Shown here in pieces: positions 49,571-60,300 of a stretch of 64,000 nucleotides of DNA (position 1 is its first letter; every line of letters begins with the position of its first letter). The translations under genes and the position numbers were made by a program. The notes under the pieces are model-generated. The model was not told the origin of the DNA. It did not search any database and saw nothing but the letters and a program-made list of their open reading frames with translations. The DNA comes from Crossaster papposus (lineage: Eukaryota > Echinodermata > Asteroidea > Velatida > Solasteridae), in contig JBAIAA010000664.1 in NCBI GenBank assembly GCA_037893245.1, forward strand, positions 89,598 to 153,597. The letters run 5' to 3'.

Positions 49571-49860
49571 CAGTAGAGTTTCCCCAGTAGACTGACGCTC
49601 CTTTTTTTCGGTAAATTAGCCGGCACTCAAAAAGTTGTAGCTACAACCCTGCTACAATGTGTCCTAAAAAAACATTGGCACAATTACAGGCTAGTTACTT
49701 ACACTGGAATTTTGCTCTGACTGTCTCAGCTCCGCCGGTTGTAGGTTGTCCTACCGTCGTCAGAATTCCTTCATGTCAGCACAAAAGCTAACATAAAAGC
49801 CAGATAGGCCAACCGCAAACTGTGTTTTTCAAGATGGCAATTCGCTGAAAGTTTTACACC
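49571..49860 (+). repeat. unique flank of the minisatellite, copy 1 of a tandem duplication
   Basis: From 'cagtagagtttccccagtag' to 'ccaaccgcaaactgtgttttt' this is almost identical to 50271-50533. Together with adjoining array units it forms a direct segmental duplication with an offset of about 533 at the left and 703 at the right; the difference is array expansion in the second copy. Confidence 0.8.
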
Positions 49861-50270
49861 GTAGAGTGAAATCCACCCCCAGTAGAGTGACATCCATTCC
49901 CAGTAGAGTGACAACCATTCCAAGTAGAGTGACACATCCATCCCCAGTTGAGTGACATCCATCCCCATTAGAGTGACATATCTCCAGTAGAGTGACAACC
50001 ATCCCCAGTAGTGACATCCATCCCTAGTAGAATGACATCCATCTCTACGACATCCATCCCAAGTAGACAGACATCCATCCCTATAGTAGACTGACATCCA
50101 TCCCCAGTAGACTGACATCCAACCCCAGTAAAGTGACATATCCCCAGTAGAGTGACAACCATCCCCAGTAGATTGACATCCAGCCCTGAGTAGAGTGACA
50201 TTCATCCCGAGTAGAGTGAAATCCATCCCCAGTAGAGTGACATCCACCCCCCCCCCCCCCCCCCCCTCCC
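49861..50270. repeat. 21-bp minisatellite, second block
   Basis: Same unit family as 48250-49570 and the same order of variant units as 49328-49560, plus about 170 extra bases of units. It ends in a C-run just like the first block. Confidence 0.88.
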
Positions 50271-50533
50271 CCAGTAGAGTTTCCCCAGTAGACTGACGCT
50301 CTTTTTTTTCCGGTAAATTAGCCGGCACTCAAAAAGTTGTAGCTACAACCCTGCTACAATGTGTCCTAAAAAAACATTGGCACAATTACAGGCTAGTTAC
50401 TTACACTGGAATTTTGCTCTGACTGTCTCAGCTCCGCCGGTTGTAGGTTGTCCTACCGTCGTCAGAATTCCTTCATGTCGGCACAAAAGCTAACATAAAA
50501 GCCAGATAGGCCAACCGCAAACTGTGTTTTACC
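50271..50533 (+). repeat. unique flank of the minisatellite, copy 2
   Basis: A near-identical copy of 49568-49830. Very low divergence points to a recent duplication. Confidence 0.8.
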
Positions 50534-52083
50534 TTTGTACAGCGCCCTCTTTGGTTAGATAATCCAGTCAAGAGTCTAGTCAGGACGGATCGCCCTGCCC
50601 GGCGCGCGCGCGACAAACAGTTTTACAATCGCGGATTATGTGTTGCTATTAGTAAAATTACTTCCTCGAGTAGCGATTTCCAACTAGTTTTGTTTTCTGC
50701 GTCCCATTCAAATGCCTAAAAATAACGTCGAAGAACGATGTTTTCAGCTCGAAATCGTAACAATTTGTGCGGAATCAAATAAAGACCATGCGCAAAATAA
50801 AGTTTACGCCGCACCCAAAGCCGTGGCCCCACCGCATAATGCGCGCCCTCAATCGTCAATTAGTAGACTTGTTTCAGTCATATTTGTCCCGCTTTAGAGG
50901 GCTGGGTGTTAGAAAGCATCATACTGGGGGCCTAAATTGTCTCAAACCAACTTCAACTATATATGGCAATTAACAGGCTTTATTCAGGGTGTGTCAACCT
51001 CGTTACCACGGCTACGATCTTGCTGCGCCGTGTTTTCCCACCATGCATTGCGTGATCTTAACCCTCTGGTCAGGAATTGTCTAATTTAAATGTGCCATAT
51101 ATTGGCACATTCAAACTAGGCTTGCAGTCGATGCGTTTAACACGCGACGCCATCTTTAACATTTTGCAATTGTTATTTTGTAGAATCAATCCTTTTAAAC
51201 ATGATATTTTGACGCCGCGTTATTTATCAAGGATTTATATTAATTTTACGTACCTCTGTCGTCCATCTGTAACGTTAGGAACGGGTTTTGGGCAAAACAA
51301 ACGAGGCTTCCAAAATCCATATTGTACAGATAAGGCGCAGACTTGAAAAAAATGTTCATACGTGACGTGCGTTAAGGAACACGTGCGCGCATTTCATTCA
51401 GTGCAGTTTACGAAATACGCCCGCAGTACGCATTTAATAGCCAGTCGGCGTCGTTTACGCATTCCTTACGGCCAGGGGTCAGTGAAGGTACGCGCACGCG
51501 CACCTGGGGTCTAGGCCACAGGCTGGGGGTGTGTAGAAATAACAATGGCATTGAATAAACAAGTTCACGCCTTTGTAAACAAACTGCATCTTTTATAGTA
51601 TAGATATCGGCTGTAGTATTATGGATTTGTTTAATCTGCGTGATCGTGAATGTGGTTGTCATGATAACTTATTATGTTGATATCAGTTGTCATGCCATCA
51701 ACACAGACTCACAGTGACTAAAAATATTGTATTGGCGCATGCAAATGTGGTGTGATGACTGGTGTAGCGTGATCACTGATGAACATTGTATACACGATTT
51801 ATTTATTCCATTTCTTTACCCAGGGTGTGCCCAAACAGTTTAAAACTGGTTTTCATTGGGGCCCTGCATACATCATCAAATAAAATAACAGTACATATTA
51901 TAAATACAAGGATATTTACAGGAATTCAAAACATTAATACTAATTCTGATTTACGAGATAGGCGAAAACCCGAAAAAAAACCCACCTTTTGGGGGAAAAT
52001 TAAAAGGGGAAATTCCTATCCGGCTCCACATTATAGTGGCAACCAAGTTCTAACTCCGTAGATCAGCGCAATTGGCATAATAT
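50534..52083. other. intergenic, nothing recognised
   Basis: Somewhat more GC-rich at 50570-50900 and 51360-51520 (CGCGCGCG near 50602). Short open frames have no domain similarity I can recognise. Confidence 0.3.
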
Positions 52084-52345
52084 CTAACAGATGACATGTC
52101 GGAGCTCCGATTTAAATGTGCTTAATGAGTCCAATGTTCGCAATTGTTCGGGCAGATTATTCCAAATATTTGCACCACTCACAGCGAAACTTGTGGCGTA
52201 GCATTCTTTTTTGGCGAAAGGAACTTTCAGTGCCGTGTGGGTTGATTGCCTTGTTTCGCGAATTATTGTAAGTGGTTTGAAAATATTTGTCATGTACAAA
52301 GGAGTCATTTTGTTGAGACTTTTGAAGACAAGAATAGCCTTGGTC
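52084..52345 (-). mobile_element. C-terminal fragment of a non-LTR retrotransposon reverse transcriptase
   Basis: The minus-strand frame reads TKAILVFKSLNKMTPLYMTN onward and ends with SFAVSGANIWNNLPEQLRTL, SLSTFKSELRHVIC and stop at 52084-52086. This is the characteristic tail of the RT protein of Jockey/CR1-like elements ('lfvyK.lnglaP.Yl..lf', 'f...g...WN.LP..lr...sl..Fk..Lr'). An in-frame stop lies just upstream, and the catalytic RT core is missing. Confidence 0.75.
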
Positions 52346-52433
52346 TATTCTAATTATATTATGGAAGTTCAAAAGTAGACTGCTGGAAGGAATAGAAGAA
52401 ACAAATTTAAAAATACATTTGAATTTATATTTT

Positions 52434-52529
52434 TACACTGTGACATCGTTCATGATACAAATACAGTATCCAAGACTAGAGCTCTAGTCTTGGATACTGT
52501 ATTTGTATCATGAACGATGTCACAGTGTA
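52434..52529. repeat. perfect 96-bp palindrome without spacer
   Basis: Two 48-base arms, beginning TACACTGTGACATCG and meeting at GACTAGAG|CTCTAGTC (centre 52481/52482), are exact reverse complements. Sequence outside the arms is unrelated. Confidence 0.95.
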
Positions 52530-53345
52530 TAACAACGCGTATCCCACTCCCTGTGTATAACATAATGATGTGCTATCATTGTGTGAGCGTAATCGGCTGC
52601 TGTCAGTGAGCTCAGATACCTTGAACCCAAGACGGAGGATAACAAAACGCGTCACTCGGGTGCTCAAAACATCATATTCCACATTGCAGCAATAATTGTT
52701 AAATAGCACACATTCCAATAGGCCTATTATTTTTGAGGTATAACAATGCAATTATGCTTGTTGAAATTTGAACGGTGTTTTGCTGTTCAGTTTTCTACGG
52801 CTGTAGAGAATTTCCTCCAATTGACAATTCCCTTTTCTGGAATCCCTGTGTTGTTTGGCGTCTTAAGAAGTTCAGTGAGAGCGGCTAGAGTTGAATCATA
52901 ATTGTGAAATAAAATATTAAAAACCTAGACAATATTTTTTTTATATATATATTTTCAGACAGAGCACTGTTAGATAATTAATAGGCCTACTATGGTCGGA
53001 AGAGACTTGTCCTGTTAACATGATAGACGGTATATTCACGACTTACGTGTTTACATTCTCTTCTGGGATACGTTGTCTTCTTTTCCTTTCTCTTTCAATT
53101 AATTATGGCCGCCCTGCAATGAAAAAGGAATTTTTTTCTCGGAATGAGCAGATATCAACTTCAGGCGTGTACCAATGGTGAATTGTTTTGTTTGTATATT
53201 GTATTGTTTTTTGTGTGGTAACATGCCGAATAATTACTAATAGTAATAATATTTTATAATAATTTGCATTATGTTTTAGTAAAGATATATTTTCTGCCGT
53301 TTTTAGATTTAAAAAAATGCAAAACATTACGCCAGGATGGGCCAA
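52530..53345. other. intergenic, nothing recognised
   Basis: AT-rich with no supportable exon. It ends in a C/T-rich tract (53346-53450). Confidence 0.3.
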
Positions 53346-53453
53346 CAAGCCCTCTCCCCTTCTCCCTCCCCCTCCCCTTCCTCCCTCCCCCTCCCCCCCC
53401 CCCCCCCCCCCACTCCCCCCCCCCCCCCCCCCTCTCCCCCGCCCTCTCCCCTG

Positions 53454-55050
53454 ATGGTTTCTCTAGTCACTTGCTGTGTGGTTTGACTAGCTAGTCCAAC
53501 TGGATCAACCTAGCCAAGGACCATGGTTTCTCTAGTCACTTGCTGTGTAGTTTGACTAGCTAGTCCAACTGGATCAACCTAGCCAAGGGCCATGGTTTCT
53601 ATAGTCACTTGCTGTGTGGTTTGACTATAGCTAGTCCAACTGGATCAACCTAGCCAAGGACCATGGTTTCTCTAGTCACTTGCTGTGTGGTTTGACTAGC
53701 TAGTCCAACTGGATCAACCTAGCCAATGACCATGGTTTCTCTAGTCACTTACTGTGTGGTTTGACTAGTTAGTCCAACTGGATCAACCTAGCCAAGGGCC
53801 ATGGTTTCTCTAGTCACTTGCTGTGTGGTTTGACTAGCTAGTTTAACTGGATCAACCTAGCCAAGGACCATGGTTTCTCTAATCACTTGCTGTGTGGTTT
53901 GACTATAGCTAGTCCAACTGCAGTGGATCAACTTAGCCAAACACCATTGTTTCTCTAATCACTTGCTGTGTGGTTTGACTAGCTAGTCCAACTGGATCAA
54001 CCTAGCCAAGGACCATGGTTTCTCTAGTCACTTGCTGTGTGGTTTGACTAGCTAGTCAAACTGCATCAACCTAGCCAAGGACCATGGTTTCTCTGGTCAC
54101 TTGCTGTGTGGTTTGACTAGCTAGTCCAACTGGATCAACCTAGCCAATGACCATGGTTTCTCTAGTCACTTACTGTGTGGTTTGACTAGTTAGTCCAACT
54201 GGATCAACCTAGCCAAGGGCCATGGTTTCTCTAGTCACTTGCTGTGTGGTTTGACTAGCTAGTTTAACTGGATCAACCTAGCCAAGGACCATGGTTTCTC
54301 TAATCACTTGCTGTGTGGTTTGACTATAGCTAGTCCAACTGCAGTGGATCAACTTAGCCAAACACCATTGTTTCTCTAATCACTTGCTGTGTGGTTTGAC
54401 TAGCTAGTCCAACTGGATCAACCTAGCCAAGGACCATGGTTTCTATAGTCACTTGCTGTGTGGTTTGACTAGCTAGTCCAACTGGATCAACCTAGCCAAG
54501 GACCATGGTTTCTCTAGTCACTTGCTGTGTGGTTTGACTAGCTAGTCCAACTGGATCAACCTAGCCAAGGACCATGGTTTCTCTAGTCACTTGCTGTGTG
54601 GTTTGACTAGCTAGTCCAACTGCATCAACCTAGCCAAGGACCATGGTTTCTCTAGTGAATAACTTGCTGTGTGGTTTGACTAGCTAGTCCAAGGACCATG
54701 GTTTCTCTAGTCACTTGCTGTGTGGTTTGACTAGCTAGTGAAACTGCATCAACCTAGCCAAGGACCATGGTTTCTCCAGTCACTTGCTTTGTGGTTTGAC
54801 TAGCTAGTCCAACTGGATCAACCTAGCCAATGACCATGGTTTCTCTAGTCACTTACTGTGTGGTTTGACTAGTTAGTCCAACTGGATCAACCTAGCCAAG
54901 GACCATGGTTTCTCTAGTCACTTACTGTGTGGTAGTCAAACTGGATCAACCTAGCCAAGGACCATGGTTTCTCTAGTCACTTGCTGTGTGGTTTGACTAG
55001 CTAGTCCAACTGCATCAACCTAGCCAAGGACCATGGTTTCTTTAGTCACT
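53454..55050 (+). repeat. 69-bp satellite, about 23 units, with higher-order structure
   Basis: The unit runs from ATGGTTTCTCTAGTCACTTG to CAACCTAGCCAAGGACC. Variant units (ACTATAGCTAG, CTGCAGTGGATCAACTTAG, GTTTAACTGG) recur in the same order about 421 bases apart (for example 53921 and 54342), so a block of six units was duplicated. One unit near 54650 has an insertion and another near 54930 a deletion. Confidence 0.93.
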
Positions 55051-55951
55051 CGCGAGATACGTCACGGTTTCAAGATGGAGGAAAAGTAAACGGGGGCAAG
55101 TTTTGCAAAAGTTTACGATAAATTTCTCCAATGATGATAACTCTTTGCAATAAGAACATTATTTATTGCACTAAATTAAGTGGAGGAAATAATATAAATA
55201 AATCCTTCCAAAAAAAAAATTACGGGCCAACATTTTGCTTCTATAACAACGTGAAGGCCTGTCGTCTGCACACAAACTAGATTTGACGTCATCGATGGAC
55301 TAGACGCGTTCGAGTGAAAAACAGACCACCCATGCGTGAAGTTGAATCAGAAATCGACAAAAGGGATTAGTTCAGCAGCACCCGATAACTTGCTCTGTAT
55401 GCACATAATAAATATGCGCACGCACACCAGAAAAAAACTTAAATTTATTTGGACATCAGTAACTCTCGAAAACTTGTGATCAAAAATTACAATTTTGAAG
55501 GTGCAGCTAGGCCTCACAACAGATCGGCATTACGACCGTTTAATAGAGGGCCGTTTATTCAGCAAATGGCAGCGAGTAATACTGGATTAAAAAGTCTACA
55601 TATAAGGCACGTTGTTTCCTTCTTTCGCAGCACAAACTTTTGACAACTTGTTTTTATTGGGGGCATGTTGTCTGGTTGTTGAGACTCTCTCACACGATTC
55701 GTGTGTGGGTGACAATTAAACCAGTTTGTGCACAAACCTATGGTGAACCAGTTAAACCTGTTTTTTTTCCTGATTAATCCTGAAATTGTACATGAAGATT
55801 TGATCACTCTTGTTTTTAGTTGGAACATTTATTTGTTGCATGTGTACTGTGTATTACGTAAAATAAAGGCAAATTAGGCTTATATATTGTCAGAACCAAT
55901 AGTAATATATACTTGGAAATTTTACAATTTGTGTTTCTCATTACAATTTAT
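55051..55951. other. intergenic, nothing recognised
   Basis: Single-copy-looking DNA between the satellite and the foldback element. No supportable exon. Confidence 0.3.
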
Positions 55952-57144
55952 GTTTCCAGGCTATTTAATTTTAATTTTGTTGTATTCAAATGTACCGATT
56001 CTTACATTTATTTTTGCTTTAACCAAACTATTTTAGTCATTTACCATTTCATTTCCAATTGTGGTCAAATCAATGTTTAACTTATGCTTAGTAAATTAGT
56101 GTGCTGTGCGTTTGAGCCGATCACACATTTTAGACTAATTTATTTAACATCAGTTTGAAATTGATTGACAAAAGAGGAATTCGATCTCTGAATTATGGTG
56201 GCCCTGAAGGGACAACGCAGATCGTAAATATTGACGTCAATATTCACGACAAATTTCAGGACTTTCCTTAAAGTCGCGAATATTGACGTCAATATTGACG
56301 TCAATATTCACGACTTTCCCCAAAAGTCGCAAATATTGACATCGATATTCGCGTCAATATTCGCGACTTTTGGAGAAAGTCGCAAATATTGACGTCAATA
56401 TTCGCGACAAAATTCACGACTTTCCTCAAAGTCGCGAATATTGACGTCAATATTGACGTCAATATTCACGACTTTCCCCAAAGGTCGCAAATATTGACGT
56501 CAAATTTGACGTCGATATTCGCGTCAATATTCGCGACTTTTGGAGAAAGTCTCAAATATTGACGTCAATATTCGAGACAAAATTCACGACTTTCCTCAAA
56601 GTCGCGAATAGTGACGTCAATATTGATGTCAATATTCACGACTTTCCCCAAAAGTCGAGAATATTGACGCCAAATTTGACGTCAAATTTCGCGACTTGCC
56701 CCAAAGTCGCGAATTGTTTTTCGTCAATATTCGCGACTTTCAGGGAAAGTTGACGCGAATTTGACGCGAATATCGACGTCAAATTTGACGTCGATATTCG
56801 CGACTTTGGGGGAAAGTCGTGAATATTGACGTCAATATTCGCGACTTTGAGGAAAGTCGTGAAATTTGTCGTGAATATTGACGTCAATATTCACGATCTG
56901 CGTAGTCCCTTCAGGGTCACCATACTGAATGCTGCCTTTCGGCAACAGCTTAGACGAAATTAGTATGTAACTGCAAGGATGAATGTTCACCCAGAAATGT
57001 TTAATTGGTTTGACCAAAATTTGAAATTAAATGATAAATGACTAAATTGGTTTGGTAAAAGGGTGTATCACTTTTCAGGGGGCGAAATTCAATGTGAGAG
57101 TTGGTGAATTTGAATGAAAAATGTTTTAAAATAACCGTGAAAAC
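55952..57144. mobile_element. foldback family copy 3, with TGACGTCA-rich core
   Basis: The ends (about 55952-56090 and 57005-57144) form a diverged inverted repeat containing 'accaaactattttagtcattta' at the left and 'taaatgactaaattggtttggt' at the right. Further in, 'tatggtggccctgaagggac' (56195) is inverted at about 56906-56927. The core 56230-56900 is a tandem/inverted array (separate entry). Confidence 0.65.
56225..56905. repeat. array of AATATTGACGTCAATATT palindromes
   Basis: About 680 bases built from TTGACGTCAATATTCGCGAC and AAAGTCGCGAATATTGACGTC in alternating orientation. The full CRE octamer TGACGTCA occurs many times, with AATATT and TCGCGA palindromes between. Open frames here are repeat artefacts. 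Confidence 0.85.
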
Positions 57145-57340
57145 TATTCTGCTTCAATTAATTATGGAAACATTTAATGCACGACTGGTTTACCAGTGTC
57201 TCTCCATAGGATGAACTGCATTGGTTGTCTGTCATCCATACCCCTGATGCAATGTCGATCATATTTTTTTATTTTAAATGAGGCACAGTTTATTATTAAT
57301 CATTGCTAACAGGAATTGTGGGCGGGTGATCCAAAGTACC

Positions 57341-60300
57341 ATGGGTGCAGCAAAATCCAAAGCAGCCCGTAAACAGACTGATGCCCCAACCGTAAAACCA
57401 CAGGAGGCTCCGGTACCTGCCCACTCTGCTCCAACAGGTCAGTACATAGTAGCTAGTTGCTTAGAGTCAGTGTATAACCTTACTGGGGAGTGGAGGGGTG
57501 TTTATTACCACCCTCCCCTCCCCATCTCACCAGAAGATTTGTTGAGTGGTAGCCCCCCCCCCCCCCCTGTTTTTCTGATTATCAGAAAAAGAAAAAATTA
57601 TCTTCTTTTAAAAGCAATATTTTACAAGTACAGTCGATAATTAGATATTGAATCGAGTACATGTAACAATTTGTCAGCTATTTTATTTAAGAATATTTTG
57701 ATTATTGCTTCAAATTCTAGATTCCCCACAACGAACTGGAATCACGAAGAACATTGACACAGTCAGTGGTAGCCACCACCCTACCATTGTTGGTCCGAGT
57801 GCAGTTTACAATGAAGGGACCAGTTAAATAAAAAGATTGTTTGTTAACAAATTGTATATCAAATGTAATAGTCTGGGAGCCAAGTTTGGAAAAAAGGGGA
57901 AAGGGTTGTCACTTAATTGTACATTGGGGAGGGGGGGGGGGGGGGGTTGTCTCTGGAGTATTTTAACACCAAGGTACCCCCCGCCTTGCTACTCACATTT
58001 GTAGGAACAAAGTGTAGGTCGAGTAAAAAAAAACACCAAAATGTACACACCCTTTATGTTTCTATTGAAAAACATTGGTCCAAGGATGGTGTTGTTTCCC
58101 AACAGACCAATCCACACATAGTCGTGAACCACATAACGACCAAGGATCGATATTGTGTTTTCCTTTATTCCTTTACTATACCCTAACCCCATTACCTAGC
58201 GCTTGCCCCAACGATCGAGGACCGAATTCGGACAAGCAAACCGTCCTTCGAGGATCCTTTGTTTCCTTTGTTCTCTTTTGTGTTTCGATCCTCGATCGTA
58301 ATACGATACAAGAACATGTTAACATTCTCTCGGCTATCAGAACGGGATTTGGTGTATGCCTTTTCTTTTCGTTATCGAACGACAGGTGGGCTCAATAGAG
58401 CCGTTATATATCGTTTTCGTTACGCCCCAACGCTCTTATAGCTATATAAAAGCGGGTATTGCATTCAATGCCTTTCTTCTCGGTCTAAGCATTCGAACCT
58501 CGCTTGTCCTCCCGCCCGATTAAGCCATTAAAAATAGTAATAACGGTATTAATAACAATACATGTAACTAGCTGCAGGAAGCAGGGAGTGCACCCTCGAT
58601 CTGTGTCCTAGGATGCAACCACGTTTCCTCTTAAGATTTTTTTTTCGTGGTCTCCGAGTGCCAGCAGAAATGCAGGACCGTGGCACCGATCGCCCTGTCT
58701 TATTCACTTTCTATATCGCAACAATTTCCTGCTTTTTGGCCTTGTATTGTGCATATATTTTTGCCCATCATTTTCCAAACCTCTCGGCATTTAGGTTCTG
58801 TGTGTCCAACTGATTTAATTATATCCATATATACTTTAAGAGATTGTAACTCTGGTAAAACACGTAGTTGGGTATACAAATAAAATGAATGTACAAATGT
58901 ACCCAGATTCCACGGTACGTCTATATACAATTAAAATGAGCGAGTTCCACTGCTCTGCCATCCCAATAGTTCACCAAATCATTTTTGTCTTTTTCCTTTT
59001 ATTTCGGTTTATGAACTCTATTACATGAGGGAGATATAGAAAATAAATTAATTTTCTGACGTAGGAACGTAGGAAGACAGGTAATAATTGGAGGAAACAA
59101 TAAACAGGTGTTTATACAATCGCAATGTTCAGCTCTACAATAATGAAATTTGAATGATCTATTCACAAAAGCCGGAAATTTTTGGCACAATTATTCAGTT
59201 TCTGAGAATATTGACTTTAATATAATTATTATTAATTGTTTACTCGGCCCATACTTTGTTCCTACAAAAATAGAAATTTTGGGGATGTAATTAGCTACTT
59301 TAATTAAGGATATTTAAATTCTTGCTTTTGATTTTAGATTCTTCACAACAAACTGGAACCTCCGCAAACCTTGGCATCACAGTCGGTGGTAGCAACAACC
59401 CTACTATTGTTGGTGCAGATACAGTTAATATCAATTACATCCAGGGATCAGGTAAACAATCATGTTTGTCAAAATCAATATGCCCAGCACAATATGAGAC
59501 AGAGGAACCCCCCTTATTCCCCCATACCTATACACTCTCTAGACTATTGTTACCTAACGCACCCCCCACTACCACCTACAAGGAATTTCTAAGAAACCAC
59601 AACATTCCACAAACACAAGGACCACTAAAAGAGGGGGGGGGGAGGGGGTTCCCCCCGTGTTATATCTTGCTTCTTATGGAATCAAAAGCATAGCTTGATA
59701 TCAATTCAAATGTATTTTGGAGGAGTAGGTGGTAAACCACATAAACATGGACACAACAAAAACTGTCAGTTTGCGAGCTAATTAAGAGTCATCAATTTTA
59801 TTTGGTGCAAATATAAGCCAGTTGGATATAGATACAATGTGAGGGCACTATTTATAGCGATGACGTCTTGGAATTTGTTTCTTGATAAACCCACTCCAAA
59901 TAGCACCCTTTAGGTGTACCACTTATAAAAAGGGCTAAGTCGCACATTAATTTGGGATTGATGCACGAATTACATGAATAAAGGCACTATTGGGGGGGGG
60001 GGGGATCAATAATCATTATTAATGTGCGTGGTGGTAAAGGCGAGTTTATTTTAGGAGTTTGTACATTGCGACGGACTTCAACTTAATCTTTAATCAGAAT
60101 TTGAGGAACCAGATATGGCTTATTAGGGGTGCACATCCACAAGATGATAAGTTGCTATCATCTCAGTAAGTCTTGAGAGAATGAGGTCCAGTCATTTTTT
60201 TTGTACACCTGCAGTTACCAGCTTTTTGTCTGGATTTATTTTTTTTTGATTTAAAAATGGGAATGTTCCTTAAGAAAACGCTTGACAAGTTTAAACTATA

